From: Ottelia alismoides
Taxonomy: Eukaryota > Streptophyta > Magnoliopsida > Alismatales > Hydrocharitaceae
DNA: 64,000 bases
Direction of reading: 5' to 3'
NCBI GenBank assembly: GCA_037367405.1
Contig: JAZKJV010010622.1
Location: 558,001-622,000, forward strand
The position numbers and the translations under genes are program-made. A model generated the notes under the pieces. It did not search any database. It was not told where the DNA came from and was given only the letters and a program-made list of their open reading frames with translations. Shown here in pieces: positions 35,131 through 47,801 of this stretch. Numbering within the stretch: the stretch's first letter is position 1; every line of letters starts with the position of its first letter.

Positions 35131-38054
35131 TTAATTTTTCTAATTTAGTAGAGTCCATAAGATTTTAGATCACTATCTGAAATATCTCTATCATAACTCT
35201 TTATGAAAGGTCTATTCCAGATTTCATGTTTATTCCCAACATTTAGAAATAAACTATGAGTGTATTTTAATATCTAGGTCATAGAGACATTTTCTAGGAC
35301 TAAGGGCTCTCCCACTGAAAATATGAAGTATATTCATCAGGTGGAAATTGTTGCAACAATTGCATCAATTCCAACTTAGATAACCATTAAACCTCAAGAT
35401 CAAATTTCTAATATTCTAATACATATGCAACCAATTGCAAGTGTCATTAGAAGATTGATATACAATTATTAGACTTTATATTATCAAATAAGTAAGTCAA
35501 TTTCAATGAATATAAGTAGATTATTCTGATGTACTATCTGATTCCTTCTTTAAGGATTCTAGATAGATATGATAGTCATACTATCAACACATCAACTTAT
35601 TGCGGTATTGGCATTCATCCAACTCTTTGGATGTTACATGGAAGTCACAGAAGTACATTCAACTCTTTTAACTATACTTCTTACTTGGGTCCAACCCATG
35701 CTTCCACTACGCTCCCTTTATCTACAAGCAACCATTGCTCAAGACAGAGGATTTCTTATGTTAAAATCAAAAATTTCAATATAAGAGAATTTCAACATTT
35801 ATACATGCTTCATTCAATTCATACAATATGAATGTTATGAAGCTTCAGGAATGACCAGAGCAAAGGTAGTAGAATGATGACACTCATCATATCTACATCC
35901 ATTTAAACTCTTAAAACTTAGGTTCAGGTAGGTACTCAAACAAATTGAATACATCATCTCCAATAGAGCCACCATTCTGCATAATGCAGAGAACCATGTC
36001 ATTCATGATTATATGTCGAGAGCACATATGTATCCCATAACATCTTCTTAGATTTTGTAAGGATTATATGATAATTACGATCATTATCGACATGTCACTT
36101 CAAAAGTACATTCGATGAGACCAAGACTTATAGAGACATACAAACCCAAGGGTTTTAGTCCTATTGTCTTATTTAATCATCATTCCTCATTATTATGAGG
36201 AAACTTGCTCATTGCAACCACATACATTGTGTGTCCAACTGCAAGTACAATATCTGGATCATGAGTCCAATCCAAGATATTTCACTGGTTATTATTGAGT
36301 ATATCATTGAGGGGGTTTTCATGAAGGATTATCTGAAATAAGAAATTTTCATAGATGTATGTATTTATATATATATATACATATTTTACTTTGATTTAAG
36401 AATTTTTATATAAAAGTTGTCTTGCCATGTCAACATTGAAAGTTCATTCCCTTAATCACTTTCAATGTAAGAGATATACTTACCATTATATCTCAAGCAA
36501 GATCTGGGATCTCCTTCCTTATCTTTGTTGCATCCCAATAATATGAGAACTTACAACTCGGATAAAAAGAAGAGGGAACTCATTCCGCCTTGCAAGTCCA
36601 ACTTGCATCTCCCAATTCGGTCTTTAACACCCGGGCCCACCACCCCTAAGGTGATGTTGACCCGTCATTAATTGAACCAACCGTCAACAGGAATACAACT
36701 CGCTATGCGAAATCCAATATCACCCCAATAATATGATGACTCGATATTGGGGTCACTATGCATACGTCCTTACTCTATCAAGAAGTGACGAGCCCGATCC
36801 AAATGGATCATATGCAGGAGCTGTCACTTCGGACAGGCGTCTCCTACACATAATATCTGGCGACGAAACTCTTCGCCTTGACGGGAGACCATGGATGTCA
36901 CTTATGTGATCCTCCATATCATATTCAAATTCTAATTAATTAACATGAATCATATTCATATAATTAATTCTTCCAAGGGAATTATTAACTCTAATCATAT
37001 TAGAGTATTCTAATTGGATGTAATTAATTCAATCATATTAAATTAATTATCAATCCAATTCAATCAATCAAACTTGAATGCCTTACTTGAATATATATGG
37101 TATTATTATCAAAGTACGTATTAATTCGTATTTTAGTAATTATAAAAATACATCATAATCCCTCGGACATTATCCCGGCCCTACCCGCTGTCATGGCCAG
37201 TACCGACGGGAGTGGGACGGACCACATACGTTGCAACCCGCTACCCCAGCGATCCCCAACTAGACACCATATCCACTTCGGGAAAGGATAATGCCAAATT
37301 GATTAATTTGTACTTGAGATGATCATCGGTTCTTCAACCGAAATTGTACCATATAGTAATAATCAAAACATTTTTTATTATAAGGAAATTTGCTACTCAA
37401 ATTCCCAAATCCTATTCAAGCATCAAGTTTGAAAGATTGTGGAATCCAATTGTGATTTAGATCACATCTTAATCAAATAATTGGTTGGGGCCAAGTCAAT
37501 TAGGCAAATATTCAAGTTTCAATATTTCACAAATATTTTTCAAGATTATTTCACGAAATTAACACTTAATTTCACTAATTGACAATCACTTGATTCTAGA
37601 TTAGGAATGTAATTTCAGCAGTGACCCCTACTCACTAAAATTAGCATATCTCAATCATATTAAATCCAAATTAAGCAAACTCAATTTTCATAGATTGCTA
37701 GCTTGATTTAGGACAGAACGCAGGTGACGTTTCACGCATTTCGAGGCAAGTCTAAACAGTAATTAACATTTTAATCACGTTCAGATCTACAGTTCCCACA
37801 ACAGTGCATACATGTTCAATAAAACAACCATATCTTGAGCATACGAAATCCGATTTACGCAAACTCAGATCCTATGGTTTCCTTATTTAATGGGGAACAA
37901 AATTCAAGTATTAAATTCGTGTTTAAATAATTTAAACAGTGCCGAATTTATTTACTAAACAGATCTGCGAAATCAAATGCGATAAAAACTTTCGCGACCT
38001 CAATGAACCCAAGTCGTCCTCGGTTTTTCGAATCATATTCGAAACCATCAACCT
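35131..38054 (-). other. C2 gag remnant and leader
   Basis: Homologous to C1 25601-28560 and C3 55014-58080. The tandem stop after the zinc-knuckle-like block lies at 35581-35586. The plus-strand frames at 35529-35831 are antisense. The non-coding leader blocks are conserved, for example TACCCGCTGTCATGGCCAGT near 37181. Confidence 0.65.
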
Positions 38055-38067
38055 GGATCTGATGCCA
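38055..38067 (-). other. C2 primer binding site, tRNA-Met
   Basis: On the element's strand TGGCATCAGATCC, two changes from TGGTATCAGAGCC, two bases from the LTR. Confidence 0.85.
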
Positions 38068-38577
38068 CTTGAAGGATATGGTAAAATCCTCAAGCGCATC
38101 ACGGAAGCGTGAGCGTCGTATCGAATACGACAAGGAGCGACTAGTCGGACTAGTTGCTCAATGCAGCGGAATTTAAAATTTTTATACGACGAAACCACAT
38201 GATCCAAGAACACTTCTCGGATCGTTTCGTCTAAACCACAAACAAGTATTAGGGTTACCTCTTGAAGCGTGGTTGCGATCAAGTCTCTAAACGAAGAGAC
38301 CTCCTGTCTCAAGTCTGATCCGACGGAGCAGACGCTTGCGAGCGCGGGGATGAACCGCGTGCTTCTCGCAATCCATGTTGATGATCCAAGCAGCGGATCT
38401 CCTGATCTCGACATACAAGATCCGTCGTCTTCTTCACGAGCGAGGCGCACCGAAGGAGACGGAGATCCACGAGCAGATGATCGGGCAGCATAACGACGAT
38501 GCTGCGGCGATGAAGAACCTCTCCATAGCATCCATGGTGGACAGCCATGAGAGGGAGAGAGAGGGTTGACGTCTAGT

Positions 38578-38582
<5 letters not shown>

Positions 38583-38616
<34 letters not shown>
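38583..38616. repeat. (AG)17 microsatellite
   Basis: About 17 AG units in the C2 5' LTR. The 3' LTR has only about five at the same place (30585-30597), so it expanded after insertion. Confidence 0.9.
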
Positions 38617-38620
<4 letters not shown>

Positions 38621-38887
38621 TTCTCAAGCATTATGTGTAAAGAGAGAGCATGGGTATGCCTCTCTATTTATAGGGTTTTGGGATCCATGGATCTAAATCC
38701 ATGGTACATATAAAATCAATGGATGAGATTGATTTATGTCAATCCAATGGTCAAGATTGTTGTTGGTAAAACCAACAAATTTAGGTTAAAATATATTTGA
38801 CAAAATCAAATATAAATTAGTCCTAAATCAAACCAATAAATAAGGAGAGAATACATACATGGAGATTACAATTCCATGTATAACATG

Positions 38888-38930
38888 GTGGGCGGCCACC
38901 CATTCCAAATAGGACATGGGTGCCGCCCAC
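38888..38930. repeat. hairpin in copia LTR upstream of TATA box
   Basis: GTGGGCGGCCACCCAT (38888-38903) pairs with ATGGGTGCCGCCCAC (38916-38930) with one bulged base. A matching, less perfect hairpin lies near 30866-30907 and a decayed one near 43272-43308. C3 has an unrelated-sequence hairpin at the same position. Confidence 0.75.
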
Positions 38931-40740
38931 CCCTTTCCTAATGGAGGGCAATCTCATGATAATTCATGAGATTGCATATCTCCATGGAAATTCTCTCTCT
39001 TTATTTATTTCCAACAACTTTTGTTGGGTTTTATTCTTCAAAAATAATTCACAATTATATTTGAGAATATTGCAATCTTGCCATGGAAAAATTGTGAATC
39101 ATATTCACAACCCAAAACAACATATAATTTACATTGTCAATTAATTACGCAATGTGTATCCAATACGCATAATAATTAATCAACACATATAAGTTATAAT
39201 TAGCTCTCTCTAACACATTATAAATCTCATTTATAATATATTATGAATAATTGGATATTGCTATCCACATTATTCTCATCCATGATAATTAAATCCTATT
39301 TAATCATCTTGGATCTCTTAATCTCATGCGTTCAAACAATATGAATCACATTCACATTATTCACATCTTCGATAATTAAATCATATTCAATTATCTTAGA
39401 TAACTCTCTCTATAATATGAATCAAAATCATATTAATCTTGATAGTTAAATCACATTTAATTATCCATTTTCTCAATGCTCAGATACATTTTATCAACAA
39501 TGAAATTATCCTGAACCCATTCAAGGATAATGCGCTTTCTCCGCAAATACTTGGAGATAAGGACAGGGCGATTGTATTGTTCCACGTATAGTGACTTGGA
39601 TATTGAGATCACATCTCAAATCCAGATCTCGGGCCTCCCATAGATGCTTGATTAAATCAAGACCGTAAATCTAATCTTCTCATTAATCTGAATCATATTC
39701 AGATCAATGTCCAATATTTAGACTAAGATTAGGTTACTTCTCTACTGAGCGGAGTCACTAAAATCCAGACCCGTTTCATCACTCCCTAGGAATGGAAGCG
39801 TCATGGTTATGCAATCTTTTATGATCACATCACCCTCAGGTATTCCCAACCTTTACATCTTGCATACTGGAAGACTCAGAATAAACCCGAAGTATTTGAT
39901 CATCTTTACACTGTCTACTTCATGGTTTTATCAGTAAGTTTCTCATCCGATCATTGGGAGTCGGTATCGATCATATACTTTCCAAAAGCATATATCATAC
40001 CTAGGTCTTGATCATATACTTTCCAAAAGTATATATCAAACCAACAAATTCAGTCAAGCTTCCAAAGCAAGACGTCTGTGCGCACGGAATTTGATTCTTC
40101 CCAATATCTCAAGAGTGAGCTCATGTCTTCCGGTTCAGTAGTGAACCTGTATGATCCCTTTGACAGATCGTATTACTCACATGCACTTATATGCAGACCA
40201 GCGCGCCGGTGTATAGATCTTGATTAGGTCATCAACCTATTGGTCTGCCAAATGTACATACTCAGACATATAGTAACACATCTGCCTCCGGTCAGAGGAT
40301 GCGTGCCTATATCATGATAGTATACGATATAGGACTTTGGTTATCTCGATCTCGTTAAGTCAACTCTTTGACCTAACTAGTCTGACACCTCTGAATCTCT
40401 ATTCCTATGCAGAGGACCTGCATCAAGAAGTCGGTCAGATATCAGCCTTTAGAGACAGGATTGCCATCTCCTTCTCAGGTTGGAGATCATCTCTTAACAA
40501 TCATTTGATGGTGCTTGATGAGTCCTCAATCTAACTCTTTAGATATTCATCCAAGCACCAGCCTCTATGATTCAATAACGGAATCAACAGTTGTATGATC
40601 ATTAAGATGGCCATGGTACATAACCGTAATTGTACTAAGGGACCTATTATGCAAATTATGTATTCTTTATTTCAGATTAAGGAGTGAATTGCAATAACAT
40701 TTATTGCATAATGGCTCGCCGTGGACTCGCATTTCCATCA

Positions 40741-41449
40741 GAGGGTATTGGGACTGTCGCATTAGTAGTACACCTTGGACTTATTCCATTTTCTGGAAAA
40801 TTCCAAGAAAAGCTTCCTTCCATCAAGATGTGGTAGTGACCTGTCTAAAGGGATAGCACCTCAAAGAGTTGAGGAAGTGAATGCTAGAACTGCTTGCACT
40901 TTTGCATCAGATACGAGAAGCTGAAGTGTATGCTGGATGCGTACAAAAGCCATATGTCTGCCATGCAGTGGGAGTAGCAAATTGTTACTAATCCTACTCT
41001 GGAAATAAAACACTTAGCTGCAGAAATAACAATATCTTCAAAGATGATGAAACTTAGAGATAGTGATCTCAAAGTCTTATCTTCAAAAGTTTAAGACCTT
41101 GTAGATAGTGATCTGTAAGGATCTTAACTGTAGATATCTTAGGAGATAGAGATCTCCAGGAATAAAGGTATTCTAATAAGGATTATGGAAATACTGGTTA
41201 TGATAATTAATAACATGTAGTGTCAAGGACACTATAACTAACAAAATTGAGTATTGGTTGCATAAGATGCAACATTCGCATTAGATGCGAGCACTGTTAC
41301 TAGGAGATATGCAAGTGCTGTAAAAGGACTTGGCGTAGTCTCTTGGGAACAGAGTGACTGATCAGCTTACCTAGCTATTTTCTAAATAGCCTATGATTGT
41401 CACATGAGTGTGGGTTTAAATGATTAGCCAATTAATGGCTCTTTGGGCT
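40741..41449 (+). pseudogene. C1 3' pol (RT end and RNase H) remnant
   Basis: Starts with the C2 right duplication GAGGG (40741-40745). VQKPYVCHAVGV (about 40943-40980) matches the copia TRPDICYAVG motif. The end (41320-41450) matches the typical copia tail leading to AGTGGGAGAT. Stops are frequent. Confidence 0.65.
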
Positions 41450-41459
41450 AGTGGGAGAT
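41450..41459 (+). other. C1 polypurine tract
   Basis: AGTGGGAGAT immediately before the LTR start TGTTGGACATG. The same junction is known from Angela/BARE elements. Confidence 0.88.
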
Positions 41460-44113
41460 TGTTGGACATGCGAGCCCACGACGAGCCATTATGCAATAAA
41501 TGTTATTGCAATTCACTCCTTAATCTGAAATAAAGAGTATATAATTTGTATAATAGGTCCCTTGGTACAATTAGGGTTATGTACCATGGCCATCTTAATG
41601 ATCATACAGTTGTTGATTCAATTATTGAATCATAGAGGCTGGTGCTTAGATGAATATCTAATGAATTAGATTAAGGACTCATCAAGCACTGTCAAATGAT
41701 TGTTAAGAGATGATCTCTAGCCTAAGTAGGAGATGGCAATCCTATCTCAGTTTGGCTGATATCTGACCGACCTCTTGATGCAGGTCCTCTCCATAGGAAT
41801 AGAGATTCGGAGGTATCGGATGAGTTAGGTCAAAGAGTTGACTTAACAAGATCGAGATAACCAAAGTCCTATATTGTATGCTGTCATCATATAGGCACGC
41901 ATCCTCTGACCGGAGACAGATGTGTTATTGTATGTCTGAGTATGTACATTTGGCAGACCAATAGGTTGATGACCTAATCAAGGTCTATACACCGGCATGC
42001 TGGTGTGCATATAAGGGCATATGAGTAATACGATCTCTCAAAGGGATCATACAGGTTCAGTTACTGAACCGGAAGACATGAGCTCACTCATGAGATATTG
42101 GGAAGAATCAAATTCCATGCGCATGGTCGTCTCGCTTTGGAAGCTTGACTTAATTTGTAGGTTTGATATATACTTTTGGAAAGTATATGATCAAGACCAA
42201 GGTATGATATATGCTTTTGGAAAGTATATGATCGATACCGATTCCCAATGATCGAATGAGAAACTTACTGATAAAACCCTGAAGTAGACAGTGTAAAGTT
42301 GATCTAATACTTCGAGTTTATTCTGAGTCTTCCAGTATGCAGGATGTACAGGTATTGGGAATACCTGAGGGTGATGTGATCATAAACGATTGTATAACCA
42401 TGACGCTTCCATTCTTAGGGAGTGATGAAACGGGTCTGGATTGGAGTGACTCCTCTCAGTAGAGAAGTAATATGATCTTAGTCCAAATGTTGGACCTTGA
42501 TCTGAATATGATTCAGATGCAATGAGAAGATTAGATTTGCGGTCTTGATTTAATCAGGCATCTATGGGAGGCCCGTGATCTGGATTTGAGATATGATCTC
42601 AATATCCATGTCACTATACGTGGAACAATATAATCGCCCTGTCCTTATCTCCAAGTATTCACGGAGAAAGCGCATTATCCTTGAATGGGTTCAGGATAAT
42701 TTCATTGTTGATAAAATATATCCGAGCATTGAGAAAATGGATAATTAAATGTGATTTAATTATCAAGATTAATATGAATTTGATTCATATTATAAAGAGA
42801 GTTATCTAAGATAATTGAATATGATTTAATTATCAAAGATGTGAATAATGTGAATGTGATTCATATTATTTGAACACATGAGATAAAGAGATCCAAGATG
42901 ATTAAATATGATTTAATTATCATGGATAAGAATAACGTGGATAGCAATATTCAATTATTCATAATATATTATAAATGTGATTTATAATGTATTAGAGAGA
43001 GCTAATTATAATTTATATTTGTTGATTAATTATTATGTGTATTGGATACACATTGTGTAATTAATTGACAATGTAAATTATATGTTGTTTTGGGTTGTGA
43101 ATGTGATTCACAATTTTTTCATGGCAAGATTGAAATATTCCCAAATTTAATTGTGAATTATTTTTGAGAATAAATCCCAACAAAAGTTGTTGGAAATAAA
43201 TGTTGAGAGAAATTCAAGGAGGAATGCAATCTCATGGAAATCCATGAGATTGCCCTCCATGGAATGTGAAGGGTGGCACCCAATTCCTATATGGAATGGG
43301 TGGTCGTCCCTTTCGATATACATGGAGATGAAATCTCCATGTATATTCTCTCTCCTTATTTGTTGATTTAATTTAGGATTGAATTATATTTGATTTTGTC
43401 AAATATGTTTTGATCTAAATTAGATTATTTTTTATTGGTTTTACCAACAACAATCTTAGCCATTGGATTTACATAAATCAATCTCATCCATTGATTTTAC
43501 ATGTCACATGGATTGAGATCCATGGATCCCAAAACCCTATAAATAGAGAGGCATACCCATGCTCTCACTGAACACACATAATGATTGAGAAGCATCTCTC
43601 TCTTTCTCTCTAGACGTCAGCCCTATCTCTCCCTCTCATGGCCGTCCACCATGGATGCCATGGAGAGGTTCTCCATCGCCGCAGCATCGTCGTTATGCTG
43701 CCCGATCGTCTGCTCGTGGATCTCCGTCTCCTTCGATGCGCCTTGCTCGTGAAGAAGACGACGGATCTCGTGTGTCGAGATCAGGAGATCCGCCGCTTGG
43801 ATCATCAACATGGATTGCGAGAAGCACGCGGTTCATCCCCGCGCTTGCAAGCATCTCCTCCGTCGGATCGGACTTGAGACAGGAGGTCTCTTTGTTTAGA
43901 GACTCGATCGCAACCACGCTTCAAGAGGTAATCCTATTACTTGTTTGTGGTTTAGACGAAACGATCCGAGAAGTGTTCTTGATCATGAGGTTTCGTCATA
44001 TAAAATTTTTTAAATTCCGCAGCATCGAGCAACTAGTCCCACTAGTCGCTCCTTGTCGTATTCGATACGACGCACACGCTGCCGTAATGCGCTTGAGGAT
44101 TTTACCATATCCA
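41460..44113 (+). repeat. C1 3' LTR
   Basis: 2654 bp, starting TGTTGGACATGCG and ending ACCATATCCA; the expected end ATATCCTTCA has lost two bases. TATAAATA lies at 43539-43546. An open frame at 43655-44185 (176 codons) lies inside the transcribed part of the LTR and runs past its end. It has no domain and is not kept in the other LTRs. Confidence 0.9.
43539..43546 (+). promoter_or_regulatory. TATA box of C1 3' LTR
   Basis: TATAAATA followed by GAGAGGCATACCCATGCTCTC. The intact C2 5' LTR has the same box and context on its own strand (38665-38672). Confidence 0.7.
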
Positions 44114-44359
44114 GTGATCAAAAGTGGAAGGAAAATCGGGAGGAATTTTTTAAGAGTTGACGGGCAGCTCCCAAGATTGATGTGAATCTCTCGATTCAGC
44201 GGCCCAACACCCGAAGAAACTCTAGGGCGTGAATCACCATTCCTCGAGGAACAAAAGTTAAGAAGGCCACAACACGAAATGATGAAAGGCGCCTTCTCCA
44301 AAATTCAGCGAAAATGCCAAAAAATGCAGTCTGACAAAGGTCCAGACCTCGGTTAGAGA

Positions 44360-44413
44360 GTTGACCGAGGTCAACCAGGGAAAGGACCTGGTTGGTCCAC
44401 GTGGACCAACCAG
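44360..44413. promoter_or_regulatory. W-box dyad and 26-bp G-box palindrome in S2
   Basis: GTTGACC and GGTCAAC (44360-44375) are inverted with a two-base spacer. Then comes a perfect 26-bp palindrome at 44388-44413, whose left half is CTGGTTGGTCCAC and whose centre is CCACGTGG. The order matches S1 (10625-10674). WRKY and bZIP/bHLH binding is inferred. Confidence 0.75.
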
Positions 44414-45569
44414 AAAAATACATGGAAAAAAGATTTATAAATTCATTTTAAAATAATAAGTGATTTTATTATTTTTAGAATACAAAATAAAAAATGTTTA
44501 TTATTATATGAATTATTTTATGATGATTTTTATTTATTTTTTAGAGTTGTAAAAATACAAGTTACCTTTTTGGGCTTATATAGGTATATTCATCTATGTA
44601 GTTTAATAATTTTATTTTTATTTTGTATATTTAATTATATTTACTTTGTTCATTATTTTATAAATTTACAAAATATTTTTATACACTTAAAGAAAATTTT
44701 AATTTATTTTTCTGATTTATTTGGTACACTTAATAAAATAGGAGTAGTAATTATATAGGTATATTTACGGTTATTATACCTATGTGTCATATACATGTAC
44801 TTTATTTTTGTATTTTCTTTAGGTTTTTGTTCTGGTTTTAATATACACATACATTATAAATATTATTTACAAAATTATAAAAATATAATATTTTAAAAAT
44901 AATGAATAATAAATAAAATGAATATTTTAATCTATACAAGTATACAATAGGAGTCCAAAATTCAACTTTCAAACCGTAGCTCCACAAAATACGAAACCAC
45001 CTTCATTAAATAGCTTATTAAAAACTATATTCAATTAAAGGTGATTTTGATGCATTTCGAGTTTTTATTTGCAAGATACAAGTCTGGGAAGTTGGGATTC
45101 TGTGATCTTATTCAGATCATAACTTTTTATCTGTACATTATTTTTGGGTGAAATCAATTGTGTATTTTACTATAGTTCATTATCTACAACTTTCATGTAC
45201 AAAGTTTCTTTATTTTAAGTATAAAAAGTGGAACCAAAAATAGGTCTCCAAATGAATAAAGAATGAATTAAATGAAAGGGATTTTTATTGAATTTTGTCC
45301 CTAATCTCCTCTTACTTTATTCCTTGTCAACATAGTCATCGAGATGCCTAGGTCTCGAGGTTTGGGGTCATAAAATATTTACAATATTTTATTCTTTTTC
45401 TTTTATTTTCTTTATTCTATAATTTTGGCTTTAAAAACCGCATTTTATATAATATTTACACACTGATGCATGGATTATAAAATGCCTGAATTAACGCTAA
45501 TTACACGCATTTACTAGGGTTTTAAAGGCCAAAATGATAGAATAAAGATGATGAAACATGGATTCATCA

Positions 45570-45910
45570 GTGAGCCCATGCATAAGTCTCAAGATCATAT
45601 AAGAAACACTTTACCATGGTGAGGGCAATGCGAAATGGAACTGTGGGGAGAGTCTCTGCATATTCGTTCTCATTTGACTTGATGTTGGTGCATTCCTGTG
45701 TCAAGTTGATTTGATCAAAGTGATTAGAGGAGAATTCAACTGACTCTTGATGCATCCAAGCATATGTCTCAAGATCATGTGAGAAGTCAATTCCCATGGT
45801 GAGAGCAGTGGGAAATGGAATAAGGGGAAGAGTTTCTAAATCAATAGTCTCTTAAACATCCCTTATCTCAGGTGTAGCAGTGGGGTAGGGCTCGTCTACC
45901 ACTTGATGAT
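45570..45910 (-). pseudogene. G1 ETYAW repeat region
   Basis: Minus strand: HDLETYAWMHQ, then FDQINLTQECTNIKSNENEY, then ALTMVKCFLYDLETYAWAH at the S2 junction, where it continues with PESTFFDYLDQ at 24118. The period is 180 bp. With the piece beyond S2 there are three units. Stops lie upstream near 45855. Alignment with G2 covers the ETYAW, NLTQEC and AETLP landmarks. Confidence 0.75.
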
Positions 45911-46009
45911 TACAACTGTTAATAGCTTCGTGGATTGCCTCATAAAATCATGGTTCCTCATAGACTGGTTGAGATTGATGTGCTCCCAATGCTATAAAAT
46001 TTTTTGTTC

Positions 46010-46430
46010 GAGTCTCGCACTCAATAATTGCCTTAGTCAATGACAAGAATGTCTTTCCGAAAATGATTGGAGACTGATGAATTCTTCTTGATGCTCAATA
46101 TCAGTGATTATGAAGTCCACTTTGAGTGGAGCACCTTGGAATGTAACAATGGCTGAAATGGTTCCTCTCGGCCGCTTTATAGATCGATCAGCCAGTTGAA
46201 CGATCTCTAGTATCTTCCTGATAGGTCAGAGTTTGAGCTTATCAAATACAGATGTCGGGAGGATATTGATTGGTGAGTCATCATCGATTCGAGCATGGGT
46301 AAATGTGGTGCCTTTAATTCCACGGTCAAATCTGGGCAATCGCTTCATTATACGGCTCTTGGTTTTTCTCCTTAACAACAAGGAGGTGGCCATTGACAAG
46401 TTGTGTCTTTCAATCTTTGTTCTCATCTTG
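46010..46430 (-). pseudogene. G1 retropepsin-like protease remnant
   Basis: HARIDDDSPINILPTSVFDKLKL (46226-46310) and VQLADRSIKRPRG (about 46165-46205) match the Athila-type protease. The catalytic triplet is Asp-Asp-Asp (46277-46285), as in G2. A frameshift near 46070-46090 separates the later part (ALTKAIIECET). Confidence 0.8.
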
Positions 46431-47801
46431 CCCGATGCTCATTACAAATCCTTTAAGGTTGGGGAAGTGTTCAATGGCATGTATCAAAGAAAGTTCAAAA
46501 ATCAATCTTTTCTCCAGTTATTCCTGTAGAGTAGGATCCAAATTCTTCAGATCATATTCAGTTTTAATTTTTATGAATTTTTATGTTTTTTTCAATTTTT
46601 TTGAGTTTTCAGTGCGGTGTGGTGATGTGATGCTTTTTGTAGATGATGAGGGGTTTTGATTAATCGAGTAAGAGTCAGAATCAAAGTCACCCCTAGGGGA
46701 ATAATATGCAGAGGTGTCAATATCAGAGTCATCCCTAGGGTGAACATAGTTTATGGGCTTCTGAATATCCTCGAGGTTCTCAATAATAGATCCATTATTT
46801 CATTCTCTACTTTCATACCGGAGCTTCCACAAAAACGAAATTACTCAGTTAGTGAAATTCCTTAATTTTTCCTCCATTAATTAATATCTCTTACTTATCC
46901 TCAAAATATTATCCTCAAAAGAATTTTCAGGATCAATCATGTGAGTAGTCTGTGTGTTTTTTTTGTTTTTGAATTTGAGATCCAGTTATTTCATCTTCCA
47001 TTTTCCTGTATGAGCTGGGAGAAGATTCTCAGGGAACATCCAATATATGATCGTTATTTTTTGAAAATTTCTCTTCAAAAATCATGGAAGGAGTCTGTTC
47101 AGTGGAAGGATTTTACGGGAATCTTTAGGTTTTATACTCAGCATGACGTGACTCAGGCATGCAATGTTGGTTTAAGTAGAGTCTACTTTCATGATCATGA
47201 TTGATCGTATCCCCAAACAATGGAGTCATACATGGTTCATATGTGTTGATATCATCAGTCTGGTCCTCTATATGTGTAGGATGATTGAAGGAGTGGTATT
47301 CAGGTTGGTTAATAGGGATTTGATCATTAGGGTAAATCCAATATGGTTGACGATTAGGTGCGGGACACTCCATCTTGTTTAATCGGGTTTCCCTATTATT
47401 CCCTATGGTTAAGGAAAGATGTGAATTTGTGTAGTGTTGACCTATCCCAACAAACTTTTGCAGTCATTTGTTTCTATGTTTTGTTCTTCAAATGATTCTT
47501 GGATTCTAGAAAGAAATATGGCATAAGTCGGGTCATCCCAACATGGCAGTTGATCATGTGCGGTCACATATGGTTAAGGTAATGTTGTGGTGACTTTGAT
47601 CGGATAACATGGATTGGAATTCATATAGTGGGTTGTATTCATCCGAAGGTGGGTGTTTCCCACTAATGTTGGAGGATATTTGGAGGAAGAGGATTTAGGT
47701 GATTTGGGTTTGATCGAGAAAAATTCATTCTCAAAGTACAGATCTAGAGGGTCCTTGAACAAAAGTCTCATAATTTTCGAAGAAGGATTATTAATTGACA
47801 T
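46431..47801 (-). pseudogene. G1 N-terminal (gag-position) region, decayed
   Basis: A possible start at 47801 reads MSINNPSSKIMRLLFKDPLD, followed by LYFENEFFSIKPKSPKSSSS. This matches LYFENKLVSVRPKS in G2. Further blocks (47125-47373, with HPTHIEDQTDDI) match the G2 block THIEDWTDHI. No zinc knuckle is visible. Frames are broken several times. Confidence 0.65.

Larger units (their letters stand above)
30212..40740 (-). mobile_element. C2: Ty1/copia element nested in C1
   Basis: A complete minus-strand element of 10,529 bp, the same family as C1. LTRs are 30212-32720 and 38070-40740, each with TG...CA ends. The polypurine tract is at 32721-32730, the primer site at 38055-38067, and the target duplication GAGGG is perfect. 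Excision rejoins GAAGAGGG to TATTGGGACTGTCGCATT, a junction seen uninterrupted in C3 (59696 onward). Coding sequence is dead. Insertion into its own family in the opposite direction gives a long inverted arrangement. Confidence 0.93.
38070..40740 (-). repeat. C2 5' LTR
   Basis: 2671 bp, starting TGAAGGATATGG on the plus strand and ending CATTTCCATCA. It contains a TATAAATA box on the minus strand (38665-38672), a GA microsatellite just downstream of it, and an upstream hairpin (38888-38930). A 231-codon minus frame (37932-38627) runs from the LTR through the primer site into the leader, so it is not a gene. Confidence 0.93.
25280..44113 (+). mobile_element. C1: Ty1/copia element, 5'-truncated, interrupted by C2
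   Basis: Plus strand. It consists of a 306-bp 5' LTR remnant (25280-25585), a tRNA-Met primer site, dead gag-pol (25601-30211 and 40746-41449), a polypurine tract and a 3' LTR (41460-44113, 2654 bp). Domain order INT-RT-RH, the primer sequence and the AGTGGGAGAT|TGTTGG junction fit the Angela/BARE branch of Ty1/copia. No target duplication can be read because the left end is deleted. The internal part, without C2, is about 5.3 kb. Confidence 0.85.
24124..45569 (-). mobile_element. S2: solo LTR in G1, interrupted by C1/C2
   Basis: Its sequence is 24124-25279 and 44114-45569; the rest is C1 with C2 inside. The minus-strand start is TGATGAATCCATG (45569) and the plus-strand left end is TGAAAAACGAAG. 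The flanking duplication GTGAG is perfect (24119-24123 and 45570-45574). Excising it rejoins ETYAWAH to PESTFFDYLDQ in frame, matching AHPGSTYSDY of G2. It is related to S1 over the first part of the LTR. Its GC-rich middle is missing at the C1 junction, so a deletion removed it together with most of the C1 5' LTR. No internal retroelement genes belong to it. Confidence 0.8.

Noticed and set aside
37932..38627. Minus-strand frame of 231 codons
   Set aside because: It crosses the C2 LTR end and primer site. A (GA)n run inflates it, and the sister LTR breaks it.
30212..44113. Long inverted repeat formed by C1 and C2 as a possible designed hairpin or silencing locus
   Set aside because: Explained by insertion of C2 into a same-family element in the opposite direction, with a perfect target duplication.
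43655..44185. Plus-strand frame of 176 codons
   Set aside because: It runs out of the C1 LTR into S2 sequence, so it cannot be an ancestral gene.
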